Origin: Chelativorans multitrophicus
GTDB taxonomy: Bacteria > Pseudomonadota > Alphaproteobacteria > Rhizobiales > Rhizobiaceae
Assembly (NCBI RefSeq): GCF_011317445.1
Contig: NZ_JAAAPL010000001.1
Span: forward strand, 744,001 to 808,000
DNA length: 64,000 nt
Reading direction: 5' to 3'
Shown: piece after piece, positions 1-7,290 of the stretch
How the letters are laid out: the number at the start of each line of letters is the position of its first letter
Position numbering within the stretch: position 1 is the first letter of the stretch
Notes under the pieces: model-generated
Seen by the model: the letters and a program-made list of their open reading frames with translations, nothing else
What the model was told of the DNA's origin: nothing
The model's database searches: none
Position numbers and translations under genes: made by a program

Positions 1-76
1 CCTGGGCCAGCAAAACTGCCGTCAACGCTTAAGCTGACGGTCACCGCGGTTCAACCAAAGCAAACAAGGGCTTTCA

Positions 77-1087
77 ATGGCAAAACTCGAGCTAACCGTC
101 GCCACCTGGGACTATGACAGAGTGCGTCCGATCATGGATGGTCGTGTCAAAGTGGAAGGCTGCGAAATCAACTTCATCACCGTGCCGCCGGAGGAGTGCT
201 TTCACAGGGCCTGGTATCATCAGGATTTCGATGTCACCGAGATCGGCCTTTCCGGCTATGTCATCGCCACATCGCGCGGCGACGGCCAGGTGGGGGGGCT
301 CAGTCCTTATGTGGGCATCCCGGTATTCCTGTCGCGGTCCTTCCGCGCATCCGGCATCTACATCCGCACGGACCGCGGCATTGAGAAACCGGAGGATTTG
401 AAGGGCAAGAAGATTGGCGTGCCGGAATATCAGATCACGGCCGCTGTCTGGTCGCGCGGTTTTCTATCCGACGAATATGGCGTGCAGGTCGAAGACATCA
501 GCTGGTACCAGGGCGGCATGAGCGATGCTGGCCGCAAGGACAAGTGGCCGAACAATCTGCCCGAAGGCTTTCCGCTGCACTTCCTCGGCGAGGGGCAAAC
601 CATCAACCAGATGCTCGAGGACGGAGAACTCGATGCCTTCATCGGTCCACGAACCCCGCGCAGCTATCGCGACGGCGAGACCCCGATCCGGCGCCTCTTC
701 GAGGATTTCGAAACTGTCGAGAAGAACTACTATCGTAAGACTGGGATTTTTCCGATCATGCATCCGCTCGGATTGCGGCGTGAGATCTACGAAAAGCACC
801 CCTGGCTCGCTCTCAACCTCTATCTCGCCTTTTCGGAGGCGAAGCGCATCAGCCAGCAGGAAATGCTGGAGACCGCCGCCCTCAAAATTGGCCATCCGTG
901 GATCGTCAGCTCCACTTTGTCGGCGCAGGAGGTGATGGGCGAGGATATCTTCCCCTACGGTGTCGAGAAGAGCCGGCCCACGCTCGAAGCCGCGATCCGC
1001 TACTCGATGGAGCAGCACATGGCAGTGCGCCCGGTGACGATTGAAGAACTCTTCCCGGCAAACACTCTTATGGATCCGAAGACCTGA
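77..1087 (+). CDS. 4,5-dihydroxyphthalate decarboxylase-like protein (periplasmic-binding-protein fold)
   Basis: The 336-residue protein resembles the Pht5-type 4,5-dihydroxyphthalate decarboxylase group, which has the bilobal fold of NMT1/ABC substrate-binding proteins. There is no signal peptide: the chain enters the first strand at once (LTVATWDYDRVRPIMDG), so it should act in the cytoplasm as an enzyme rather than as a binding protein. Family-like segments include the VTEIGLSGYV region near residue 55 and GIYIRTDRGIEKPEDLKGKKIGVPE near 95-115, here only partly quoted. The start is supported by AAGGG about 7 bases upstream. The gene stands alone on its strand and ends at a clear hairpin terminator. 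Family membership is fairly sure, but the substrate is not: many members of this group decarboxylate other aromatic acids or are uncharacterised. The neighbouring ABC importer and carboxymuconolactone-type gene fit an aromatic or ring-derived substrate. Confidence 0.75.
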   Translation: MAKLELTVATWDYDRVRPIMDGRVKVEGCEINFITVPPEECFHRAWYHQDFDVTEIGLSGYVIATSRGDGQVGGLSPYVGIPVFLSRSFRASGIYIRTDRGIEKPEDLKGKKIGVPEYQITAAVWSRGFLSDEYGVQVEDISWYQGGMSDAGRKDKWPNNLPEGFPLHFLGEGQTINQMLEDGELDAFIGPRTPRSYRDGETPIRRLFEDFETVEKNYYRKTGIFPIMHPLGLRREIYEKHPWLALNLYLAFSEAKRISQQEMLETAALKIGHPWIVSSTLSAQEVMGEDIFPYGVEKSRPTLEAAIRYSMEQHMAVRPVTIEELFPANTLMDPKT

Positions 1088-1095
1088 AAGCCCGG

Positions 1096-1124
1096 AAAGG
1101 CCGGTGCGAAGCGCCGGCCCTTTT
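1096..1124 (+). terminator. Intrinsic terminator after the dihydroxyphthalate decarboxylase-like gene
   Basis: Inverted arms GGCCGG (1099-1104) and CCGGCC (1114-1119), with inner GC/GC pairing around a GAA loop, are followed by C and TTTT at 1120-1124. It begins 9 bases past the stop codon. Confidence 0.7.
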
Positions 1125-1182
1125 CATACCAACTGCGAACTGAACAGCCACCGTCCGCGGCGACGGAGGCGCTCCTCAGCAG

Positions 1183-1941
1183 TCAAACCCCGTAATCGTG
1201 GTCCGGGTGGTTGGTCTCGCCCGCCTGCCAATAGCCGCGCGTGATCAGGCGTTCCTTCGCAATATTTCCTCGCTCCAGCAGGATACTGCGCATTTTTCGC
1301 ATCGCCTTTGCCTCGCAGGCCACCCACCAGAATGCGTCGTCGGCGGCCGTCAGGTCGGCGAGACGCCGGACCAGTGTCCCGCAGGGCTGGCGGTCGTCCC
1401 GAACCAGCCATTCGATCCGGCTGGCGGGCAGTCTGTCGATGTCGCGCGCCTCGTCCTCTCCGCCTACCTCCGCCACTAGCTTGACATTGCAGCGCGTCGA
1501 CAGTGCGCGAACGATCATGGTGGCGGCCGGAAGCGCGGTGTCGTCGCACAGAATGACGATCTCCCGAAGATCGTGCGCGGGCTGGAATCCTCCCCGCGGC
1601 CCGCCGATATAGACCACGTCGCCGCGGCGGGCGCGGCGCACCCAGTCCGCGGCAAGGCCGGCGCCATGCAGCACGAATTCGACCTCAAGCTCATTCTTGG
1701 CGGGGTCGAAGGCAAGTGGTGTGTAGGTCCTCGATGGCGGTCGCGGCGCATCTGAATGCGGCGTCCAATTTCCTTCAGGGAAAAAGATCTTGATATGAGC
1801 ACTGGGTACAGGCTGGCCGAAGCCACGGAGGCCTTCTCCGCTGAAGGTAACCCGCACCATTCTCGGTGATACCTGATCAAGGCCCAGAACCTCGGCCCGG
1901 CGTGGCGGCGGTCTCTTCGGACCAGTGTCGGATGGGTTCAT
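1183..1941 (-). CDS. Siderophore-interacting protein (SIP) family flavin reductase
   Basis: About 253 residues, the usual size for the SIP/ViuB-like branch of the ferredoxin-reductase superfamily. These proteins bind FAD and use NAD(P)H to reduce ferric siderophores or flavin-linked partners in the cytoplasm. The flavin-contact motif RTYTP lies at about residues 71-75. The SIP-type nucleotide-domain motif (DDTALPA) lies in the middle and the typical tail YWQAGETNHPDHDYG is at the C-terminus. An ATG at 1941 was chosen over an in-frame GTG at 1953; neither has a good Shine-Dalgarno. It is transcribed alone and convergent with the upstream gene. No siderophore synthesis or TonB gene is nearby, so its electron acceptor could instead be an oxygenase of the catabolic island. 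An inverted repeat in its promoter region suggests repression. Confidence 0.8.
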   Translation of the reverse strand: MNPSDTGPKRPPPRRAEVLGLDQVSPRMVRVTFSGEGLRGFGQPVPSAHIKIFFPEGNWTPHSDAPRPPSRTYTPLAFDPAKNELEVEFVLHGAGLAADWVRRARRGDVVYIGGPRGGFQPAHDLREIVILCDDTALPAATMIVRALSTRCNVKLVAEVGGEDEARDIDRLPASRIEWLVRDDRQPCGTLVRRLADLTAADDAFWWVACEAKAMRKMRSILLERGNIAKERLITRGYWQAGETNHPDHDYGV

Positions 1942-2095
1942 GTCAAAAGCCACGGGCTGGTGGAGGAACGGAAATCAGGGCGAACTGCCTCAGGAGATCG
2001 ACTATGAAGAACGGCACTATCCCCTGAAGATGGAAGCCGCCGGCAAATCGGGCGCCAGATGAGCGTTGAAGATAAGTTCACGCAGCTTAAAGCGC

Positions 2096-2119
2096 AAGAA
2101 CATAACATATTAAGTTCTT
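2096..2119. promoter_or_regulatory. Inverted repeat in the SIP gene promoter region
   Basis: AAGAAC (2096-2101) and GTTCTT (2114-2119) are perfect inverted arms separated by 12 A/T-rich bases. Read on the minus strand they span TATGTT, a possible -10 element, about 155 bases upstream of the SIP start. It looks like an operator; the regulator is unknown. The rest of 1942-2200 shows no gene. Confidence 0.35.
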
Positions 2120-2200
2120 TTCGCGCGTCAAGAGACAGCTAGTGCCTCAACCAAGATCCGATTGGCGATATCGAGCCTTTCAAGGACGGCGTTTCACACG

Positions 2201-2755
2201 TTAGCTTCCCTTCGGCCGACCGCGCCGCCGTTGCCCCGTATCGGCAATGGGTAGATCCTTGAGTCCAAGATCCGGTAGCTCCTCAAGCTCCGCCAGTTCG
2301 GCCTCGAGCTCGCTCAGCAAGGTATATAGCATCTGCAGACGCTCCTGACCGAACCGGCGGGTGATCTCGGCATAGATGATTTCGGAGCGTTCACCGGCCT
2401 TGTCTATCAACTGCTGTCCCCGCGGCGACAGCGAGATGAGGCCGCGCCGGAGATCGGCGGCTGAGGATCTCCGAACGACGAGACCTCTTTCCTCGAGGTC
2501 CTTCAGGATGCGCGATACCGATGGCGCGAGCAGAAAGGTTACAGAGGCGAGCTCCAGTACTTCCATTTTGTCGGTCGCGGAAAGCGCGCGCAGAATACGC
2601 CATTGCTGCTCGGTGATGCCGTGCTGGCGCAGAGAGGGACGGAACTGCCGCATGACGGCCTCCCGAGCGCGCAGCAGCGCCATCGGCAGCGAGCGTTTGA
2701 ACCCGCGCAGCTTTACCCGGCTCCTTGAGGCGCTCTCGTCGGCCGGTGATGACAT
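2201..2755 (-). CDS. MarR-family regulator, HpaR (homoprotocatechuate) type
   Basis: A 184-residue winged-helix regulator. The core (FKRSLPMALLRAREAVMRQFRPSLRQHGITEQQWRILRAL, quoted in parts) matches the HpcR/HpaR branch of MarR proteins, which repress aromatic-acid degradation genes and are released by the aromatic ligand. The recognition region LAPSVSRILKDLEERGLV is followed by the wing with RRSSAADLRRG. The start at 2755 was chosen because AGGAG lies 9-13 bases upstream; a longer in-frame start at 2803 has no such site. It lies downstream of, and on the same strand as, the ABC importer operon (162-base gap), so it may be partly cotranscribed, but a palindrome in the gap could be its own operator. 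The HpaR assignment is by sequence resemblance only, and the effector could be any small aromatic acid. Confidence 0.8.
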   Translation of the reverse strand: MSSPADESASRSRVKLRGFKRSLPMALLRAREAVMRQFRPSLRQHGITEQQWRILRALSATDKMEVLELASVTFLLAPSVSRILKDLEERGLVVRRSSAADLRRGLISLSPRGQQLIDKAGERSEIIYAEITRRFGQERLQMLYTLLSELEAELAELEELPDLGLKDLPIADTGQRRRGRPKGS

Positions 2756-2833
2756 GTTCTGATTGTCTCCTGTCCCTCTTCGTAATGGAACTGTTACCAT
2801 CACTGGACGTCAAGACAACCGAAGTCTCGTTGC

Positions 2834-2847
2834 GGGACGATCGTCCC
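2834..2847. promoter_or_regulatory. Perfect 14-bp palindrome upstream of the MarR gene
   Basis: GGGACGATCGTCCC is a perfect palindrome in the gap between the ABC permease stop and the MarR start, about 80 bases upstream of the latter. MarR proteins bind such dyads as dimers. Autoregulation is inference. Confidence 0.35.
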
Positions 2848-2917
2848 ACCATTCTTCATGCACTGTCGGAAGGAACAGAAATCCTTTTGATACCCAAACG
2901 GCCAAATCGATCGGCGA

Positions 2918-3751
2918 TCAGTCGCGCCACTTGCTCAGTCGTGCCTCTTGGCGTCTCAGGATCTCGTTGATGATAATCGCGATGGTCGTGACCAGCAGGA
3001 TGAGCGCGTACAGGTTCACCGTCTGGAACGTCATCGAAAATAGCCGCGCAAAATGGCCTATTCCGGCTTGAGAGACGAAAAGCTCCGACAGGATAACGCC
3101 GAGCAGGGTCGTCGCCATGCCGAGGCGCATCGCGGCGAAGAAGTTCGGCAGCATGTGCGGGAAGATCACATGCCGCAGGATCTGATAACGGCTCGCTCCC
3201 ATCGAACGCGCACTGGCGAGCAGTACCGGCTTCAGGTTGGCGACTCCCGCCGCAACGGTGATGATGATCGGAAACACCCCATGCGCAAATCCGTAGGCGA
3301 TCTTAGACGTGACGCCTAGGCCGAAGAGCAGCATGAACAACGGCAGAAAGACGGCGTTCGGCGTGGCGTAGATCAAAAGAACGATGGGCATGAACGTCTG
3401 GTTCAGGACCCGACTGAAGCCAAGCGCGATACCGACCGCCACACCAATGGCAACGGCCATCACGAAAGCAACCGCGACTTCGAAGGCGGTGATGCCGAGC
3501 GCCAAGGTCATATTTCTGATCTGGAAGAACTTCGGCAGGGAGAGAACCACCTCCGAGATGGGGGGCAGGAACCGCGGATTGGCGAAGAAACTGGCGTAAA
3601 TTTCCCAGGCGGCGAAAAAGCCGATCACAAGAGCCAAACGCAGCGCACCGGGACTCGAAACGAATTTCGACCACAGGTGGCGAAGACCAGCCTCCTCGCT
3701 CTGCACGGATGCAGCCATATTGGTGCGCGCTCCCTTTTCCAACACCGTCAT
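2918..3751 (-). CDS. ABC transporter permease (SsuC/TauC-like)
   Basis: About 277 residues with a long N-terminal tail, a first membrane segment (LALVIGFFAAWEIYASFF) and about five further segments. The permease-to-ATPase coupling motif is SMGASRYQILRHVIFPHMLPN, given here in part (ASRYQILRHVIFPHMLP), with conserved A and G. The family is the inner-membrane pore of nitrate/sulfonate/taurine-type importers. The ATG at 3751 was chosen because GGGAGTGAGG ends about 6 bases upstream; the upstream TTG at 3769 would overlap the preceding gene. It is the last gene of a four-gene minus-strand operon (binding protein, ATPase, two permeases). Two different permeases imply a heterodimeric pore. Confidence 0.88.
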   Translation of the reverse strand: MTVLEKGARTNMAASVQSEEAGLRHLWSKFVSSPGALRLALVIGFFAAWEIYASFFANPRFLPPISEVVLSLPKFFQIRNMTLALGITAFEVAVAFVMAVAIGVAVGIALGFSRVLNQTFMPIVLLIYATPNAVFLPLFMLLFGLGVTSKIAYGFAHGVFPIIITVAAGVANLKPVLLASARSMGASRYQILRHVIFPHMLPNFFAAMRLGMATTLLGVILSELFVSQAGIGHFARLFSMTFQTVNLYALILLVTTIAIIINEILRRQEARLSKWRD

Positions 3752-3759
3752 ATCGGACC

Positions 3760-4536
3760 TCACTCCCAACGGCCGCGGCGCTCCACATAGGAGACCAGCA
3801 GGTTGAGCAGGAACGCAAGGAACACGACAACCACGATCAGGGCGAACATCTTGTCGATCCTCAGGTTTTCGGATGCTTCGACGATCGCGCGCCCCAGCCC
3901 GGAGCGTGCAGCAATGGTTTCGGCGCCGAGCACCGACAGGAATGAGATAACGAAGCCGAGCCTCAGGCCGGAAAGGATGGCGGGAAGTGCGGCCGGCATC
4001 ATGATCCTGGCAAATAACTGCCAGTGCGAGGCACCCATCGACCGCGCCGCCAGCATGTAGATTCGATCGATCTTGCCGAACCCCACAATGGCGCTGAGAA
4101 CTATCGGAAAGAAGCAGCTTGCGATCCCTGCAGCGATCTTGGATTCGGGACCCAAACCAAGGAGCAGCACGAACAATGGCAGCAGGAGGATCACAGGTAC
4201 GGCAAATAACGCAGAGAAGACCGGCGTGAACACCTCGACCAAATAGGCCGAACGGGCAACGAAGAACCCGATCCCCAAGCCGACAACGGCAGACAGGCCG
4301 AACGCGGAGAATACCTCGTACAGCGTCACCGCAAGTTCTCCGGCGATCGTGCCGTCGGCGATCATCTGCACCAGCGAGTCGGCCACTGAGACAGGACTTG
4401 GCAATAGGAACCGACTGACGCCGCCGAACTCGGTAGCGAAGAACCAGAGCGCCAGAAGCGCCACCAGAAACCCGATTTGGACCACCGTCGCAGGGCGATT
4501 TCTCGCAACCGCCGATCCATTTGTCTGCCTTGCCAT
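3760..4536 (-). CDS. ABC transporter permease (SsuC/TauC-like)
   Basis: A 258-residue integral membrane protein with about six hydrophobic segments (first at about residues 20-38, IGFLVALLALWFFATEF). The cytoplasmic coupling loop near residues 165-185 reads SMGASHWQLFARIMMPAALP, the EAA-type motif that docks on the ATPase. The family imports sulfonates, nitrate, taurine or aromatic and heterocyclic compounds. It lies between the ATPase gene (60-base gap) and the second permease gene (8-base gap). It differs clearly from the partner permease, so the transporter is probably a heterodimer. Confidence 0.88.
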   Translation of the reverse strand: MARQTNGSAVARNRPATVVQIGFLVALLALWFFATEFGGVSRFLLPSPVSVADSLVQMIADGTIAGELAVTLYEVFSAFGLSAVVGLGIGFFVARSAYLVEVFTPVFSALFAVPVILLLPLFVLLLGLGPESKIAAGIASCFFPIVLSAIVGFGKIDRIYMLAARSMGASHWQLFARIMMPAALPAILSGLRLGFVISFLSVLGAETIAARSGLGRAIVEASENLRIDKMFALIVVVVFLAFLLNLLVSYVERRGRWE

Positions 4537-4596
4537 CGGCTGTACGCTCCTCAGGAGAATGAGCCCGCTGCCCGTCTTAGAAACGAACGATCTTTA

Positions 4597-5406
4597 CTAG
4601 GCTACCTGCTCGACCGTCTTTCGGATCTCATCGTGCAACTGCCGGTACAATTCGTTGCGCAGATCGCCGAACTTGTCCGAGGTCATGAAATCGGGAGAAC
4701 GCGGGTGGGCTTCGTCGACATTGATCATCTTCTTGATACGGCCCGGACGGGCAGAAAAGACAGCAACGCGGTCTGAAAGGAAAACCGCTTCACCAAGGCT
4801 ATGGGTGACAAAGACAATGGTCTTGCCGGTCTGCGACAGGAGGACGGAGAGGTCCTCACCCAGCACCATGCGCGTCTGCTCGTCGAGAGCGCCAAAGGGC
4901 TCGTCCATGAGGATCACATCGGTATCGAGGCTGAGCGCACGGGCAAGAGCCACGCGCTGCTTCATACCGCCTGACAACTGGCCGGGGAAATGGTGTGCGA
5001 AATTCGGCAGACCCACCGCCTTCAGCGCCTCGTGGGCGCGGTCCTCACGCTCGGCGCGATCAACCCCCTGAAATTCCATTCCCAGCTTGATGTTGTCGAT
5101 GACATTATACCAGGGAAACAAGGCGTTCTCCTGGAAGACATAAGCGATCTGCCGCGGTGACGGGCCGTTGATCGGCCCGCCCATTACGCTGACGCTGCCG
5201 CTTGAAGGCGTCAGGAGACCGCCGATTATGTTCAGCATCGTGCTCTTGCCGCAGCCGCTCGGCCCGATGAAACAGACGAGCTCGCCCGCCCTGATCTCAA
5301 TAGAGGTTTTCAGCAGCGCCTGGACGTAGATCTTGTCGCCCGGCGTTCCGAAGTGCTTTGAGACATCCAGTGCCTGGATGGAGGGCCGTGCCGATGTGCA
5401 ATCCAT
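4597..5406 (-). CDS. ABC transporter ATP-binding protein (NMT1/taurine type)
   Basis: 269 residues with all ATPase landmarks: Walker A GPSGCGKST at 48-56, Q-loop FQENALFPW, signature LSGGMKQR, Walker B VILMDEPFGALDEQT and the switch histidine in FVTHSLGEA. The ALFPW segment after the Q-loop is typical of the SsuB/TauB group. It powers the two permeases downstream. The start has AGAGGA about 9 bases upstream, and the gene follows the binding-protein gene by 76 bases in the same operon. Confidence 0.92.
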   Translation of the reverse strand: MDCTSARPSIQALDVSKHFGTPGDKIYVQALLKTSIEIRAGELVCFIGPSGCGKSTMLNIIGGLLTPSSGSVSVMGGPINGPSPRQIAYVFQENALFPWYNVIDNIKLGMEFQGVDRAEREDRAHEALKAVGLPNFAHHFPGQLSGGMKQRVALARALSLDTDVILMDEPFGALDEQTRMVLGEDLSVLLSQTGKTIVFVTHSLGEAVFLSDRVAVFSARPGRIKKMINVDEAHPRSPDFMTSDKFGDLRNELYRQLHDEIRKTVEQVA

Positions 5407-5482
5407 AATGCATCCTCTCTGCGCGAAGCTTGCGCGGGCGGACCAAGGGGCGCCCGCGCCCTCACCCCGACGTGCGTGCAGT

Positions 5483-6469
5483 CTACATCGCGTTTGGGAG
5501 ATATTGCTCGTTGGTGTACTGATCGCTCGGAAAGGGCTTCTCCGTCTGGCCGTATTGGACGAACATCTCGTCCATCAGCTTGATGGCGGTTTCATTGAAG
5601 CGGCCATCCAGCGACATGTAGTCGGTCGCCATGAGCGCGTCATAGACATACGCTGCGTCCTCTTCGCTGATCTGCATGTCTTTGGCATAGGCTGAGACAA
5701 CCTCGTCGCGGTGGTCCCTCATATACTGAACGGTTTCGTACCAAGCAGTAAGGAAACTTCGCAACGCCTCGGGCTGCTTCTCGATAAAGTCGTTTGCCGC
5801 GAAGATGATCTGGTTGTGAAAGTCCGGGATCAGTTCGCCGAACGAGGCGACGATCCTCATATCGCCCTTCTCCACCAGCGGTCGCGCAACCTCGATGCTG
5901 ACGAGAGCTGCGTCCGCCTCTCCGGTCACCGTTGCCGCAACACGCTCGGCGTCGCCGCCGACACCGACGAAGCTCAGATCGGATACCGGCCAGCCTTGAC
6001 TGATGGCAACATTGCTCGCCACCCATTCGGTCAGGGATTTCGGACGCGAGATCGAGATGGTCCCACCCTTCAGATCCGCAGCCGAATGAACGTCGCTGGC
6101 GCTGGGCGCAATCAGAACGAAGCCATAGGGCGAGTTGGAGAGCGCGCCGACGGCGCTGATCGGCACGCCATTGGCAATGTAGGCCAGCTGCGTGCCGCCC
6201 ATCAGACCGATATCCGCGTTGCCCGTGACCATCGTCTGAACGATCTGGGCGCCGCCGATCTCGTAGATATCCAGCTCGATGCCGTGCTTCTGAAAAATCC
6301 CATTCTCCATGCCGAAATCGGCCGGATAGAAGGTAAAGTCAGTACCGACTTTGCCGACCCGCACCGTGGTCTCGGCCTGGGCGACCGTAGTCATCGCCAG
6401 AGTGACCGCGGCAATCGCGGCGCTCCTCAGCCCCGCTCTCAAACATCTGATCTCAATAGCTTCAGGCAT
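5483..6469 (-). CDS. ABC transporter substrate-binding protein (NMT1/TauA-like)
   Basis: 328 residues with a signal peptide: a basic start, a hydrophobic core (SAAIAAVTLAMTTV) and a likely cleavage after AQA at about residue 32. The mature part begins TTVRVGKVGTDFTFYPADFG. The NMT1-type hallmark FQKHGIELDIYEIGGAQIVQ appears near 58-77 (part quoted), followed by VTGNADIGL. It captures ligand in the periplasm for the downstream importer. The RBS AGGGAGGGA is strong. It is the first gene of the ABC operon, separated by 251 bases from the enzyme operon upstream on the same strand. The ligand is not evident; relatives bind sulfonates, nitriles, aromatic acids or pyrimidine precursors. Confidence 0.88.
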   Translation of the reverse strand: MPEAIEIRCLRAGLRSAAIAAVTLAMTTVAQAETTVRVGKVGTDFTFYPADFGMENGIFQKHGIELDIYEIGGAQIVQTMVTGNADIGLMGGTQLAYIANGVPISAVGALSNSPYGFVLIAPSASDVHSAADLKGGTISISRPKSLTEWVASNVAISQGWPVSDLSFVGVGGDAERVAATVTGEADAALVSIEVARPLVEKGDMRIVASFGELIPDFHNQIIFAANDFIEKQPEALRSFLTAWYETVQYMRDHRDEVVSAYAKDMQISEEDAAYVYDALMATDYMSLDGRFNETAIKLMDEMFVQYGQTEKPFPSDQYTNEQYLPNAM

Positions 6470-6690
6470 TCTGATCCCTCCCTTGGATTCGAAAATGAAA
6501 CCCGATCTTCACTGCGAGCCGATGAGAAGTCTGCCGATGTACTGGCCGGGCGGCCTCCCCCGCCCCTTCACTGGCTCTCCCCGCATGTCCCTCTCAAGTC
6601 GACGCGACTTGGTCTGAGGCGGACATCTCCTTGCTTGCGACGCTAAGGGGACGTTTGCCATACGTCTAATATATAGTATGCATTCCTCCC

Positions 6691-6713
6691 ATGCCCTGCC
6701 GGCATACAGGGCA
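6691..6713. promoter_or_regulatory. ATGC-N7-GCAT element and overlapping hairpin upstream of the ABC operon
   Basis: ATGC (6691-6694), seven bases, then GCAT (6702-6705). The same spacing and arms occur at 10028-10042 and 13817-13831. Another ATGC lies at 6678-6681. Overlapping it, TGCCCTG (6692-6698) and CAGGGCA (6707-6713) can form a hairpin just past the stop of the upstream gene on the minus strand, with no T-run. Best read as a LysR-type operator; weak termination is an alternative. An A/T-rich stretch at 6667-6680 could hold the operon's -10 element. Confidence 0.45.
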
Positions 6714-6720
6714 GTTGCTT

Positions 6721-7287
6721 TCAAACCTCACCTTGCAACAGGCAAAAGGGGTCAGCCTTGCCGCCCGGCTTTTCGGCAAAGGCCCTCACCTCCATTGCTC
6801 CCATGATGTAATAACCCAGTATGCTGATTAATTCGACAAGTGCCCGGCGATCCAGGTACTCTGAGACGTTCTTGAAGGTTCGGTCCGAGGTCGATTTCTC
6901 CCGCAACAGTTCGGTGACGAACCGGTAGAGGGCCGCTTCGTCTGCCTTCGCGAACGCGGGTTCGACACCACGGCGGATGGCATCGATCACCGCCTGGTCG
7001 ATGCCGGATTCAAGCGCCAGCTTCTCGTGCCCGTGCCACTGGAAACCGGACCTCCATTCCGCAACCGTAATCAATATCGCCAGTTCGGAAAGCCGCATCG
7101 GCAGGCTCGTCCTCTTGCGGCAGAACTCGCTTAGCTGCAGTGCGATCTCTGCGAGCTCCGGATTGCGCAGATATGCCATCAGCGGTCCGGCGACGCCGCG
7201 CGCGCGGCCAGCAGCCATGCGGTCGTAGATGCGCTTCTGTTCGTCGCTCATCTCGGCAATGGTCAGATGCGGCAGTCTCTTGCTCAC
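6721..7287 (-). CDS. Carboxymuconolactone decarboxylase family protein
   Basis: 188 residues, mostly helical, with the family core MRLSELAILITVAEWRSGF followed by WHGHEKLALESGI near residues 85-105. Relatives include gamma-carboxymuconolactone decarboxylase (protocatechuate branch) and AhpD. The AhpD redox motif CxxC is absent here (the equivalent segment reads WHGHE), so this is not an alkylhydroperoxidase. It may act as a lyase, decarboxylase or isomerase on a small acid. It starts with GTG; the GGAAGGGAGTGAG upstream overlaps the end of the aldehyde dehydrogenase gene, only 3 bases away, so the two are translationally close. It is the last gene of the operon that begins with the split TPP enzyme. 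The specific reaction is not known. Confidence 0.8.
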   Translation of the reverse strand: MSKRLPHLTIAEMSDEQKRIYDRMAAGRARGVAGPLMAYLRNPELAEIALQLSEFCRKRTSLPMRLSELAILITVAEWRSGFQWHGHEKLALESGIDQAVIDAIRRGVEPAFAKADEAALYRFVTELLREKSTSDRTFKNVSEYLDRRALVELISILGYYIMGAMEVRAFAEKPGGKADPFCLLQGEV

Positions 7288-7290
7288 GGC

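Noticed and set aside
6721-7287. AhpD-type alkylhydroperoxidase
   Set aside because: The CxxC redox motif is missing, so only general carboxymuconolactone-decarboxylase family membership is supported.
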